NCBI GenBank assembly: GCA_965243165.1
Contig: OZ251535.1
Coordinates: 1,674,001 to 1,738,000, forward strand
Source of the DNA: CATQHD01 sp965243165
GTDB lineage: Bacteria > Actinomycetota > Acidimicrobiia > Spongiisociales > Spongiisociaceae
Reading direction: 5' to 3'
DNA length: 64,000 nt
The notes below the pieces were generated by a model. The model ran no database searches. It was not told the origin of the DNA and was given only the letters and a program-made list of their open reading frames with translations. Shown here piece after piece: positions 1 through 9,127 of the stretch; the first letter of the stretch is position 1, and each line of letters starts with the position of its first letter. The translations under genes were made by a program, and so were the position numbers.

Positions 1-976
1 TGCGGGCGCGGATCAGGTTGGCCAGGTCGAGGATGCGCCGCCCCGACCGGCGGTTGACCGTCAGCCGCAGGGTCTCGGCCGCCGAGCCGTCCGCCCGCCG
101 GAACTGGGCGGGAAAACTGTCGAAGTTGGCCGGGCTGGCGCCCCTCCATTCGTAGATGGTCTGGTCGAGGTCGCCCACCGCCGTTACCGCCCACCCCCGG
201 CCGAACAGGGCGGCGAACAGCTCCCGCTGGGCCGGGTTGGTGTCCTGGTACTCGTCCAGCATCACGCACCGGTAGCGGGCGCGGATCCGGTCGGCGATGA
301 TCGGATGCCCCTTCACCAGCTCCACCGCCAGCCTGATCAGGTCTCCGTAGTCGCGGACTCCGAGCCGCCGTTTTTCCTGCTCGACCGCGGCCAGCGCCGC
401 CGCCAGCTCGGCCCGCTTGGCGGCGGTCTCGTCCGCCTCCGCCGGCGCCGGCCCCCCGGGGCGGCCCTCCGCCTCCGCTTCCGCCAGCATCTCCGGGCGG
501 ATCAGGTTGTCGGACAGCTCCCCCGAGAGCCGCATCAGACTGTCGACCGCGGCGTTGGTGTTGGAGGCGTCCACCTTTTCCAGAGGAACTGCGTCCAGAC
601 TCTCTCGGAGGAGCTGGCGGGTCTGGGAGGGGGTGATCAGCCGGGTGTCGTGCTCCATCCCCACCAGCGCCCCGTAGGCGCCGAGGAGGTAGGCGGCGAA
701 CCCGTGGTAGGTGAAGACGTCGATCTCCCGCATCCCCCCGCCCGCCGCCCCCGGGCGGGCGGCCTGCCTGGTGCGGCGCGCCAGCTCGTCGGCGGCCTTG
801 TTGGTGAAGGTAACCCCCAGCACCTGTTCGGGGAGGACGCCATGTCGGTTCATGAGCCCCGCCGTCCGGTATGCCAAGGCGGAGGTCTTGCCGGTGCCGG
901 CCCCGGCCGCCACCCGCAGGGGCGCCAGGCCGTATTCGATGACCGCCTGCTGCTCGGGGGAGGGGCGGAAGGTCAC
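1..976 (-). CDS. adnB: AdnB-like UvrD-family helicase-nuclease (N-terminal part, runs off the window)
   Basis: Superfamily 1 DNA helicase, probably one motor of an AdnAB-type end-resection machine for double-strand-break repair. Reading from the GTG at 976, 325 codons stay open to the window edge. They contain Walker A AGAGTGKT at residues 24-31, the motif VTFTNKAADEL, motif II LDEYQDTNPAQ near residue 237 and motif III GDLDQTIYEWRGA near residue 270. The GTG overlaps the stop of the preceding helicase gene by 4 bp (GTGA), so the two are translationally coupled, as expected for a heterodimer. A C-terminal RecB-type nuclease domain, usual for AdnB, would lie beyond position 1 and cannot be seen. 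A lone UvrD/PcrA paralogue is the alternative. Confidence 0.85.
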   Translation of the reverse strand, partial: MTFRPSPEQQAVIEYGLAPLRVAAGAGTGKTSALAYRTAGLMNRHGVLPEQVLGVTFTNKAADELARRTRQAARPGAAGGGMREIDVFTYHGFAAYLLGAYGALVGMEHDTRLITPSQTRQLLRESLDAVPLEKVDASNTNAAVDSLMRLSGELSDNLIRPEMLAEAEAEGRPGGPAPAEADETAAKRAELAAALAAVEQEKRRLGVRDYGDLIRLAVELVKGHPIIADRIRARYRCVMLDEYQDTNPAQRELFAALFGRGWAVTAVGDLDQTIYEWRGASPANFDSFPAQFRRADGSAAETLRLTVNRRSGRRILDLANLIRAR

Positions 977-3900
977 CGCCGGTAGGCCTCCTGCCCTTCG
1001 GGCCAGGCCGGGCACACCAGCCTGACCCCGCACCGGCCGCAGGCCTTGCCGGGCTTGGGGGTCCAGTCCTCGGCGGCGATGCCCCCGGCGATCTCCTCCA
1101 GCCGGGCGCGGGTCTCCTCCAGCCGGGATGGATCGTACGGGGTGACCCGCCGGGCGGGGGCGGCGGCCAGCGGGTGCCAGAACTCGGCCTCCCTCACCTG
1201 CCCGAACGCCCCCACCGATTCGTCTTCGGCGGCGGCCAGCGCATAGAAACCGAGCTGCAGCGACCCGGCCCCTTCTTTCTTGGGCGGCGGCGTCCGGCCG
1301 GTCTTGTAGTCGACGATGCGCAGCCCCCCGCCGGGGTCCTGCTCGATGCGGTCGATCCGCCCCCGCCAGACCGCTCCGCCCAGCTCCATCTCCACGTCGT
1401 GCTCCAGCAGCACGGGGGCGGCGCCGGGGCGGGGCCGGCCCTCGTAGAGCCGGGTCAGCAGCTCCGCCCCCTTCCGGCCCCAAGCCTCGCCCACGGTTCC
1501 CCCGCCCAGATCGCGGCCGGGGAGTTCTTCTTCGAGGACGGCCAGGGCTTCTTCGAGGGTCGAGGGGCGGTCTTCCTCCATCGCCCGCCGCTCGGCCCGC
1601 TCCAGCACGTGGTGGACGAGGCTGCCGAAGGCCAGGTGCGGGCCGTCTGCCCGGCTCACCCGCAGCACCCGCTGCAGGACGAACTCCCGGGGGCAGCGGT
1701 CGTAGCCCGCGGCGTCGGTGGGGGAGAGGCGCCGCCCCTCCGCCAGCAGGCCGGCGTCGGCGCCGGGGCGGCGCACCGCGGCGTATGCACCCGGGGGGCG
1801 CAGGCCCATACGCCCGCCGGAGGACAGCACCCGCGCCGCCGCCAACCGCCTCCCCCCCGGCTGGGCCGGATCGGCCAGGATGGTGCGCAGCCAGGCCTCG
1901 GCTTCCCGGACGGTGATGGGCGGCCTCTTCCTGGAATCGGCGGGGGAGGGGGCCGGGGCGCCGCCTGAGATCACGTTGATGAAGCGGCTGGGCCTCCGGT
2001 GCTCTCCGCCGAATCCGGCGCTGGTGGCGGTGATCGAAACCCGCAGGCGGGCGCGGGTCATCGCCGTGTACATGAGCCGGGTTTCTTCCTGGAGGCGGCG
2101 TTGGACGCCCGGTCCGGCGCCCGGGCCGGCGGGTCCGGGGGCGCCCGCCTCTTCGGTCTGGAGCAGGGTCTGGCGCCGGCGCAGGTCGGGCAGCACCCCC
2201 TCCACGGCGTCGGCGATGAACACCGCGTCGAAATCGAGGCCCTTCGCCTGATGCAGGGTGGTCAGCACCATGCGGTCCTCGGCCGGGTTCCGGTAGCTGA
2301 GCAGGGGGCTGGCCTCGAAGTCCTCCGACTCGGCCAGCCGCATGTAGTCGATCAGGGCGGCGGACGGGTCGCGCTCTCCCAGTCTGGCCAGAGTCTGAGC
2401 CAGGCTGGTCCAGGCGGCCCTGAACTCCCTCCGGCCGGGGTCCAACGCCAGCTTTCGGAACTGGGGCAGCCCCGTCCAGGCGCGCCAGAAGGCCTCGACC
2501 GCGGGCAGCTCCGTCCAGGAGGGGTCTTCCAACAGGCCGGCCAGCCCTCCGCCGCCCTCGACCTCCCGCCGGACGACCCCGCTCCAAGGCGCCTCGGACG
2601 ACAGCGAGATGCGCTCGAGCCGGCGGAGGCGGGCGACGCCGAGGTCGAAGAGCGGTCCTAGCAGCAGCCGGCGGAGGGGGGCGGCGGCCGCCGCGCGGTC
2701 GGGGGCGGCGGCGGCCCCCGCCAGGTCGAAGATCATCCGGGCGGCCTGATGGTCGGCCAGGCGCATGTCCGGGCGGTCGTGGGGGATGGAGCGGCGTTCG
2801 AGGGCGCGGGACAGCTCCCGCAGCAGGCGGCGCTTGGTGCGGACCAGCACGCCCATCCGGTGATAGGGCACCCCCTGCTCCAGATGGAGGCGGGCCGCTT
2901 CGGAGGCGATCCACTCGGACTCCTCCGATTCCTGGTCGAACACATGGAGGTCCACCCGGCCGGGGTGGGGGGCGGGCTGAACCGGACCGGCGGCCCCGGG
3001 CAGGGAGGCGCCGGCCGTGAGCCGCTCGGCCGCCCGGAGGATTTCGGCCGGAACCCGGAAGGAGGCGCCGAGCACCCAGCGCCGCACCGGGGGCCCGCCC
3101 GGGCGGCGGAAATCGGCGGCGAACCCGGCCACGTTGGAGATGTCCGCCCCCCGGAACGCATAGATCGACTGGTAGGGGTCGGCGGCGGCGGTGAGGTTGC
3201 CGCGCCGGCGCGTCAGGCCCCGCAGGAGGGCGGCCTGCGCCAGGGTGGTGTCCTGGTATTCGTCCACCAGCAGATATCGGTGCTCGCGGGCGGCTTCCTC
3301 GGCAACGCGCCGGTTTTCGAGAACCTCCACCGCCTTGCCCAACAGGGTGCCGTAGTCGATCCGGCCCAGCCGGGCCAGTTCCCGGTCGTAGCGGGCCGCG
3401 AACCCCGGCAGGGCCCTCCACTCTTCCCGCTCGGCGCCCAGGGCCGCCAGCCGGCGTGGCCCAAGCAGCCGCTCCCGGGAGCGCAGGATGAACTCGGTGG
3501 CCTCGGCGGCCAGGGTGCGGGTGTCCAGCAGCCGGTCGAAGGGGGGCGGCCAGCGGTCCGGCGGGTCGGAGGCCAGCAGCCGGGAGACCAGCTCCACCTG
3601 TTCGGGGCCGGTGAGGATGGAGGGCATGGCCTTCCAGCCGAGGGCGCCGGGGGCGTACTGTTCCAGCAACCGGTAGGCGAAGGAGTGGAAGGTGGAGACG
3701 TTCAACCCTCCGGCGGGGTTGGACACCGCCCGCCCTATCCGGTTGCGGAGGTCGGCGGCGGCCCGCCTCGAGAAGGTGAGGACGAGTATCTCCGGGCCGG
3801 GCACTCCGGCCTCGTCGATCAGATGGGCGGCGCGGCGCACCAAGAACTCGGTCTTGCCTGCGCCCGGGCCGGCCACCGCCAGCTGCGGCCCCTCGGTTGC

Positions 3901-4032
3901 GGCGACCGCATCCGCCCAGTCCTCGGGCGCGAGCCGCCGCTCGCCGGCCTCCGCCCCGCCCGGCGGAGATTTCGCCTCCGGCCGAAGCGGGCCGGGCCGG
4001 GGGGTGCCCGTCCCGCCCTGTTCAGGCGGCAA
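973..4032 (-). CDS. adnA: AdnA-like helicase-nuclease (UvrD motor plus RecB-type nuclease)
   Basis: UvrD-like helicase fused to a RecB-family PD-(D/E)XK nuclease, about 1019 aa from the TTG at 4032. Visible are Walker A GPGAGKTE (about residue 58), motif II VDEYQDTTLAQ (about 256), a helicase motif VI-type segment (TRLMYTAMTRARL), and the nuclease motif RIVDYKTG (about 900). Four Cys likely hold an Fe-S cluster: YDRCPREF near 777 and CGRCGVRLVCP near 998. The frame is open upstream to an ATG at 4197, but that extension is Ser/Arg/Pro-rich and is antiparallel in character to protein; it overlaps a more protein-like ORF at 4022-4168. I therefore place the start at the TTG overlapping that ORF's stop. 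Size and order match the mycobacterial AdnA-AdnB pair. Confidence 0.85.
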   Translation of the reverse strand: MPPEQGGTGTPRPGPLRPEAKSPPGGAEAGERRLAPEDWADAVAATEGPQLAVAGPGAGKTEFLVRRAAHLIDEAGVPGPEILVLTFSRRAAADLRNRIGRAVSNPAGGLNVSTFHSFAYRLLEQYAPGALGWKAMPSILTGPEQVELVSRLLASDPPDRWPPPFDRLLDTRTLAAEATEFILRSRERLLGPRRLAALGAEREEWRALPGFAARYDRELARLGRIDYGTLLGKAVEVLENRRVAEEAAREHRYLLVDEYQDTTLAQAALLRGLTRRRGNLTAAADPYQSIYAFRGADISNVAGFAADFRRPGGPPVRRWVLGASFRVPAEILRAAERLTAGASLPGAAGPVQPAPHPGRVDLHVFDQESEESEWIASEAARLHLEQGVPYHRMGVLVRTKRRLLRELSRALERRSIPHDRPDMRLADHQAARMIFDLAGAAAAPDRAAAAAPLRRLLLGPLFDLGVARLRRLERISLSSEAPWSGVVRREVEGGGGLAGLLEDPSWTELPAVEAFWRAWTGLPQFRKLALDPGRREFRAAWTSLAQTLARLGERDPSAALIDYMRLAESEDFEASPLLSYRNPAEDRMVLTTLHQAKGLDFDAVFIADAVEGVLPDLRRRQTLLQTEEAGAPGPAGPGAGPGVQRRLQEETRLMYTAMTRARLRVSITATSAGFGGEHRRPSRFINVISGGAPAPSPADSRKRPPITVREAEAWLRTILADPAQPGGRRLAAARVLSSGGRMGLRPPGAYAAVRRPGADAGLLAEGRRLSPTDAAGYDRCPREFVLQRVLRVSRADGPHLAFGSLVHHVLERAERRAMEEDRPSTLEEALAVLEEELPGRDLGGGTVGEAWGRKGAELLTRLYEGRPRPGAAPVLLEHDVEMELGGAVWRGRIDRIEQDPGGGLRIVDYKTGRTPPPKKEGAGSLQLGFYALAAAEDESVGAFGQVREAEFWHPLAAAPARRVTPYDPSRLEETRARLEEIAGGIAAEDWTPKPGKACGRCGVRLVCPAWPEGQEAYRR

Positions 4033-4168
4033 GGGGGGTCTCGGCGGGGAGGAACCAGTACTGTTCCTCCTCCACCTCGAACTCGATCCCGGCCTCCCGG
4101 AGGACCCGCTCGGCGGCCGCCAGAGCGTCCTCTTCGACGGTTGGTTCGTAGATGCTGAGATTATCCAT
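4022..4168 (-). CDS. 48-aa acidic hypothetical protein upstream of adnA
   Basis: The short ORF begins ATG at 4168 and reads MDNLSIYEPTVEEDALAAAE, then continues acidic to a TGA at 4022-4024. The composition is typical of real protein (acidic, amphipathic, aromatic residues spaced), while the overlapping upstream extension of adnA in the other frame is Ser/Arg/Pro-rich. Its stop overlaps the proposed TTG start of adnA, suggesting coupled translation as the first gene of an adnA-adnB operon. No strong Shine-Dalgarno sequence is seen, so it may be read from a leaderless transcript. I do not recognise the family. Confidence 0.5.
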   Translation of the reverse strand: MDNLSIYEPTVEEDALAAAERVLREAGIEFEVEEEQYWFLPAETPLAA

Positions 4169-4286
4169 ACCGGCAACGTATCATGGGGGTGTGACAAGTT
4201 CGGGTCGAGGCCTCTCTGATGTGCTCCGGCGCCCCGCCTGACCCTACTCTCACCCCGTCCGCCGCCGCGGGCGGAGCGTCTTCCCT

Positions 4287-5522
4287 ATGACCGCCGTTGT
4301 CCCGCTGGAGGCGCTGGTGGCGCGGGCCGACCGGGTTTCCGGCATGACAGCGCCCCAATACGATTCCATCCCCGGCGGCGACCGGTACGCCTATGCGGCC
4401 GAGCGGCCCGACAACTTCGTGAACATCACCCTGTCCGCCTCTGATTTCCCCGCCCCGCCGCCCGACCGCCTAGAGGTCGTGCGGCGGGCCGTCCGCTGCT
4501 TCGAAGGCATGATGGAGCGGGGGCTCTACGAAGCTTTCCCCGGTGAGGCTTTCTTCCTCTACGAGCTGGACACCGGCCGCCACCGCCAGGCGGGGATCGT
4601 GGCGGGTGTTCCGCTCTCCGCCGTCGAGGAAGGCCGGGTCCTCGGCCACGAAGGCGTCCTCGAGGAACGGGTAGACGACCTGGCGCTGTTCTTCCGGGCG
4701 GCCCGGCTGGCTTCCAGCCCCGTCGCTCTGGGGTTCCGGGCCGACCGCGGCCACCTCGACCTCATCGAACGCCTGGCCGCCCGGCCTCCGCTGCGGGACT
4801 TCACCGGCCCCGACGGGGTGCGCCAGCGCCTCTGGGCGGTGGCCGACCCTGGCGGCGTTGCCGAGGTGCAGGCCGCCGCAGCCCGGATCGGCTCTATGTA
4901 CATCACCGACGGCCATCACCGGGTGGCCGCTTCCCGCCGGGCGGGGGCGTCGCCCGGATGGTTCTTGGCCATCCTCTACCCGGCAAGCTGCCTCAGAGCG
5001 CTCGAATACAACCGCTCCATCCGCTTGGAGCGGCCCCCGCCGCCCGCCGAGGCCGCCCGGTCGCTGGGGGGGGATTGGGAGATGACCGTGATAGGGCCGT
5101 CGGGCGGGGTGGACGCCCGGCCCCGGGCGGTGGGTGAGATCTCGATGTTGTCGGAAGGCGTCTGGCGCCGCCTGAGGTTCCGCGGCGTGCCTTCCCCCGA
5201 TCCGGTCGAACGGCTCGACGTGAGCCTCTTGCATGACCGGATATTGGGCCCGGTGTTCGGGGTCTCCTCATACGAGGATCCCCGTCTGTCGTTCGTAGCA
5301 GGAGAGGAGGCCGTTATGCGCCTTGAAACAAGAGAAAGAACCTGTCCCGGCGAGGTGGGCTTCGCCCTGCACCCCACGCCGGTGGAGCAGATGATGGCGG
5401 TGGCCGACCAAGGCCGGATCATGCCGCCCAAGTCCACCTGGTTCACCCCCAAACCCCGGTCGGGTCTGCTGGTGGCGCCCTGGGGCGCGGCGGCCGGCGC
5501 CGCCGGAGGAGGGGTGAGATGA
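4287..5522 (+). CDS. DUF1015 family protein
   Basis: A 411-aa soluble protein of the DUF1015 family, whose biochemical role is not firmly established. The family hallmarks are present: an N-terminal APQYDSI segment near residue 23, YITDGHHRVAA near residue 206 and the C-terminal signature MPPKSTWFTPKPRSG near residue 380. The ATG at 4287 follows a GC-rich inverted repeat (ccgccgccgcgggcggag). Its TGA overlaps the ATG of the glutamate dehydrogenase gene (ATGA), so the two are very probably co-translated. That coupling hints at a link to amino-acid metabolism, but this is inference. Confidence 0.9.
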   Translation: MTAVVPLEALVARADRVSGMTAPQYDSIPGGDRYAYAAERPDNFVNITLSASDFPAPPPDRLEVVRRAVRCFEGMMERGLYEAFPGEAFFLYELDTGRHRQAGIVAGVPLSAVEEGRVLGHEGVLEERVDDLALFFRAARLASSPVALGFRADRGHLDLIERLAARPPLRDFTGPDGVRQRLWAVADPGGVAEVQAAAARIGSMYITDGHHRVAASRRAGASPGWFLAILYPASCLRALEYNRSIRLERPPPPAEAARSLGGDWEMTVIGPSGGVDARPRAVGEISMLSEGVWRRLRFRGVPSPDPVERLDVSLLHDRILGPVFGVSSYEDPRLSFVAGEEAVMRLETRERTCPGEVGFALHPTPVEQMMAVADQGRIMPPKSTWFTPKPRSGLLVAPWGAAAGAAGGGVR

Positions 5523-6814
5523 GCGCCGAAACCCGTTTGGGCGAGGTGGAGACGGCTTCCTCGGAGTGGGATTCGTCCATGTACCGGGACGCGGTGGGGC
5601 AGTTCCAGAAGGTGGCCGAGTTCATGAACGTGGACGACAACGTCCGCGAGCGGCTCTCCATGCCCCAGCGTTCGCTGATGGTGACCTTTCCGTACCGCAT
5701 GGACGACTATTCGGAGGTGCGGAACGCGGTGGGTTACCGGGTGCAGCATGTGCTCACCATGGGCCCCACCAAGGGCGGGGTGCGGTTCGCCATGGACGTC
5801 AACATGGGGGAGGTGGCGGCGCTGGCCATGCTGATGACCTGGAAGTGCGCCATCGTGGGCCTGCCGTTCGGCGGCGCTAAGGGCGGGGTGCGGATCGACC
5901 CCCGCGGTCTGTCCCGGCCCGAACTGCAGCGGGTCACCCGGCGTTACACCGCCGAGATCATCAACATGATCGGCCCGCAGAAGGACATCCCCGCCCCCGA
6001 CATGGGCACCGACGAGCAGGTGATGGCCTGGATGATGGACACCTACAGCCAGAACCAGGGATATGCGGTCCCGGCGGTGGTTACCGGCAAGCCGCCCGAG
6101 CTGGGCGGTTCGGTGGCGCGCCGCGAGTCGCCCGGGCGGGGGGCGGTCAGCCTGCTGCCGTCGGCGGCCCTCCGGTGCGGCCTCAGGGTGGAGGGCGCCC
6201 GCACGGTCATCCAGGGCTTCGGCAACGTGGGCCGCTACGCCGCCCTGGCCGCCTCCGAGCTGGGCTGCAGCATCGTGGCGGTGGCCGACGTGACCGGCGC
6301 CGTCCACAACGGAAAAGGAATCGAGGTGGGCAAGCTGGCCCGCCACGTGGACCGAACCGGCGGGGTGGCGGGTTTCGCCGACGCCGACGCCATCGATCCA
6401 GGAGATCTGTTCGCCGTCGAATGCGAGGTGCTGATACCCGCCGCGGTCGGAGGGGTGATCACCGGCGCCAACGCCGAGGACGTCGAGGCCAAGGTGATCC
6501 TCGAGGGCGCCAACAACCCGGTAACGATGGAGGCCGACCAGGTGCTGCATGACAAGGGGGTGTTCATCGTCCCCGATGTCCTATGCAACGCCGGAGGGGT
6601 CACGGTGTCCTACTTCGAATGGGTGCAGGACCTCCAGAACTACTTCTGGTCGGAGAACGAGATCGTGAGCCGGCTGCGGGAGATAATGATCCGCGCCTTC
6701 GAGGAGGTGCTCGAGATCAGCATCAAACACAAGGTGGACATGCGCACCGCCGCCCTGATCAAAGGGATCGACCGGGTAACCAAGGCCAAGCTGGTCCGAG
6801 GCGTATACCCTTAG
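5519..6814 (+). CDS. gdhA: Glu/Leu/Phe/Val dehydrogenase (glutamate dehydrogenase)
   Basis: NAD(P)-dependent oxidative deamination of glutamate to 2-oxoglutarate, cytoplasmic. The 431-aa length is normal for the hexameric enzyme. Substrate-side motifs are GPTKGGVRF and LPFGGAKGGVR with its catalytic lysine (about residue 120), followed by PAPDMGTDEQVM, and then the Rossmann fingerprint IQGFGNVGRYAA near residue 231. The C-terminal part includes VLCNAGGVTVSYFEW. The start ATG overlaps the upstream DUF1015 stop. The gene ends 16 bp from the 3' end of a convergent lipoprotein gene. Whether NAD or NADP is used cannot be read with certainty. Confidence 0.93.
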   Translation: MSAETRLGEVETASSEWDSSMYRDAVGQFQKVAEFMNVDDNVRERLSMPQRSLMVTFPYRMDDYSEVRNAVGYRVQHVLTMGPTKGGVRFAMDVNMGEVAALAMLMTWKCAIVGLPFGGAKGGVRIDPRGLSRPELQRVTRRYTAEIINMIGPQKDIPAPDMGTDEQVMAWMMDTYSQNQGYAVPAVVTGKPPELGGSVARRESPGRGAVSLLPSAALRCGLRVEGARTVIQGFGNVGRYAALAASELGCSIVAVADVTGAVHNGKGIEVGKLARHVDRTGGVAGFADADAIDPGDLFAVECEVLIPAAVGGVITGANAEDVEAKVILEGANNPVTMEADQVLHDKGVFIVPDVLCNAGGVTVSYFEWVQDLQNYFWSENEIVSRLREIMIRAFEEVLEISIKHKVDMRTAALIKGIDRVTKAKLVRGVYP

Positions 6815-6830
6815 CCTTCGGTGGAAGCCC

Positions 6831-9101
6831 CTAGCTTTCGGCCGCCGGGATTGTGTTGCCGTTGTTGTCCGGTGGTTGGGTAGTTGCGGCTGGTGGGTCT
6901 TGTTTGGGGTCTTCTTGGCCGGGGACGGGGGGCGGCAGGACGGTGGCGTCGTCGCCTTCGTAGACTGCTCCGACTGCTTGGTAGAAGTCTTGGAGGTTGT
7001 TGGCATCGGTGATCAGCAAGGGCAGGGAGAGGTCCATGCCGATGCGGCCTCCGGTTTGTGTTGCCCGGGTTTCTATTGCCTGTTTGATTTCTTGTATAAG
7101 CTCGTCGAGGGGGCGGTTCATTTGTTGGCGGTGTTCGGGCGTTCGGGCCCAATCTTCCATTGCTGTCGATATTGCTCTTAGTTCATTGTTTTCTCGTGTG
7201 ATTTGCCACATGGAATAATAGTACCCTCTAGGTGTCCAGGTTTCAACGGAGAAAATTCTTGAAACACCGAGCATCATAACTAGTTCTTTTCTCTCCCATT
7301 CTGATGCGCTCTCAGGATCCGGTAGATCAAAGGTTTCTTTCATCCATTGCTCGTCTATGGTTTCCACCTCGTTCGGGTTTGCCAGACTTACATTTCCGGC
7401 AGCTATCTCAATGGTCAATATTGGTGGTCCGCTTCCTATTATATATTCGTTAATTCTGAAATCAGTAAAGCAGTAATAATGGAATCTGAATTCATTTGAC
7501 CGATCTTCTGGTTCGAAGTTAGCGGTTTGTACAGGGTAGAGTCCGTCGCATCGGGTGGTGTCAGGGAGGCCGGTTGCTCTGACGACTATATGGGGGGTCA
7601 TTATTGGATGTAGTTCGTTGATCATCTCCGATATGGTGGGTAGAACATCAGGTAGCAATGCAATATAGCTTGAGTTTGAACTAGACTCTCTTGTAGGGGG
7701 CGATCGTTCGGATTTACAGGGGTCTGGTCCATCTGGGTTGATTGGTGTGCAGGGAGGAATTGGTTCTTCCAGATAGGACACCGGTGGACGTTCCATAGTA
7801 ATAGATGTGTCATCCGGTTCTGGCACCGACACGGTTGGGCTGCTTGCCGCCGAGGAGGGCGATGGTGCGGGTTGGGTAGTGCTGGTGGGTGATGTGGTGG
7901 TGGTGTTTTCTGTTTGGGGTTGGGCAGCATTGGTGGTTGTTGTTTCGGTGTCGTCAGTGGGGGTGGGGGTGGTTACTTCTTGGTTGGGGAGGGGGGGCGG
8001 CAGGACGGTGGCGTTGTCGCCTTCGTAGACTGCTCCGACTGTTTGGTAGAAGTCTTGGAGGTTGTTGGCGTCGGTGATCAGCATGGGCAGGGTGGGGTCT
8101 AGGCCGATGCGGCCTCCGGTTTGTGTTGCCCGGGTTTCTATTGCCTGTTTGATTTCTTGTATAAGCTCGTCGAGGGGGCGGTTCATTTGTTGGCGGTGTT
8201 CGGGCGTCCGGGCCCATCGGTCCATTGCTGTCGATATTGCTCTCAGCTCATTGTTTTCTTGTGTGATGTACCACATTGAATAATAGTATCCTTGCGGCGA
8301 CCAAGTTTCAACTGAAATGTTTCCGGACATGCCGAGTATCATAACGAGTTCTCTACCCTGGAATCGTGATCCCCGTTCAGGTTCTGGAAGGTCAAAGGTC
8401 TCTTTTACCCACTGCTCGTCAACTGTTTCCACATCGTCTGGGTCCAACAAACTTACCCTTCCGGTAGCATGTTTTATAGTCAGTTTTGGTGGTCCATCTC
8501 CTATTATGTATTCGTTGATTTTGAAGTCAGTAAAGCAGTAGTAACGGAACATGTTTGAGAGCCATGAGTCTTCGGGTAGGAAGTTAGCGATTCGTACTGG
8601 GTAGAGTCCGTCGCATCGGGTGGTATCAGGGAGGCCGGTTGCTCTGACGACTATGTGGGGCGTCATTGTGGGGGGCAGTTCGTTGATCATCTCCGATATT
8701 GTAGGTAGAACATCAGGAAGCCTTTCGCTGGAGTGTGAACCGGAAGTTCTCGTACGTGGTGAGGACCCGCCGAATTCACAGGGGTTCGGGCTGTCTTGGT
8801 CAATTGGTGTGCAGGGAGGGACGGTATCTTTCAAATAGGATACTGGTGGCCGTTCCATGACCGCAGGTATGTTATTCCGTTTGAGTGTTGTGGTAGTAAT
8901 GTCGGCCGTCGAGGTTGATGACGGCGGTGGTTCTTTGATCGTTGACGCCGAAGGTTCAGATTCTTCCACCGGCAGGACGGGCGAAGGTTCTGCTGCCTCC
9001 GCCGTTTGGATCGGCAACTCGCGGCTTTCAACACCGCACGCGCACACGAGGAGTATCAACGCCAGAGCGGACATCGTTGTGGGACTTCTGGTTTGTCTCA
9101 T
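6831..9101 (-). CDS. Lipoprotein with two copies of an unrecognised repeat module
   Basis: A 756-aa secreted lipoprotein. The ATG at 9101 is preceded by GGAGAG at good spacing; an in-frame ATG 30 bp upstream lies inside the previous gene. The N-terminus has basic residues, a hydrophobic stretch LALILLVCAC and a lipidation Cys at about residue 22. Two copies of a module of roughly 290 residues follow, each beginning ERPPVSYL..PPCTPI and containing ISEMINEL, VVRATGLPDTTRCDGLYPV, YYCFTDF.INEYIIG and NRPLDELIQEIKQAIETRA. They are separated by a Thr/Pro-rich linker. Conserved Cys pairs suggest disulfides. The upstream gene is a one-module paralogue. I do not recognise the domain. Confidence 0.85.
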   Translation of the reverse strand: MRQTRSPTTMSALALILLVCACGVESRELPIQTAEAAEPSPVLPVEESEPSASTIKEPPPSSTSTADITTTTLKRNNIPAVMERPPVSYLKDTVPPCTPIDQDSPNPCEFGGSSPRTRTSGSHSSERLPDVLPTISEMINELPPTMTPHIVVRATGLPDTTRCDGLYPVRIANFLPEDSWLSNMFRYYCFTDFKINEYIIGDGPPKLTIKHATGRVSLLDPDDVETVDEQWVKETFDLPEPERGSRFQGRELVMILGMSGNISVETWSPQGYYYSMWYITQENNELRAISTAMDRWARTPEHRQQMNRPLDELIQEIKQAIETRATQTGGRIGLDPTLPMLITDANNLQDFYQTVGAVYEGDNATVLPPPLPNQEVTTPTPTDDTETTTTNAAQPQTENTTTTSPTSTTQPAPSPSSAASSPTVSVPEPDDTSITMERPPVSYLEEPIPPCTPINPDGPDPCKSERSPPTRESSSNSSYIALLPDVLPTISEMINELHPIMTPHIVVRATGLPDTTRCDGLYPVQTANFEPEDRSNEFRFHYYCFTDFRINEYIIGSGPPILTIEIAAGNVSLANPNEVETIDEQWMKETFDLPDPESASEWERKELVMMLGVSRIFSVETWTPRGYYYSMWQITRENNELRAISTAMEDWARTPEHRQQMNRPLDELIQEIKQAIETRATQTGGRIGMDLSLPLLITDANNLQDFYQAVGAVYEGDDATVLPPPVPGQEDPKQDPPAATTQPPDNNGNTIPAAES
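6925..7797 (-). repeat. Repeat module 1 (DNA-level copy of the lipoprotein domain)
   Basis: This segment encodes the C-terminal module of the two-module lipoprotein. Stretches such as the one at about 6935-7165 are nearly base-for-base the same as at 7990-8245 and 9455-9690, while central parts have diverged more. That pattern suggests recent duplication or ongoing gene conversion. Confidence 0.8.
7985..8858 (-). repeat. Repeat module 2 (DNA-level copy of the lipoprotein domain)
   Basis: N-terminal module of the two-module lipoprotein, same domain as modules at 6925-7797 and 9437-10325. It differs mainly in the Ser/Arg-rich segment following the PPCTP motif. Confidence 0.8.
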
Positions 9102-9127
9102 TTTTTTTCTCTCCAGGCCGCCGTTCT

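Noticed and set aside
4976..6550. 524-codon minus-strand ORF across the DUF1015 and gdhA genes
   Set aside because: It spans two well-supported genes antisense and shows no motif.
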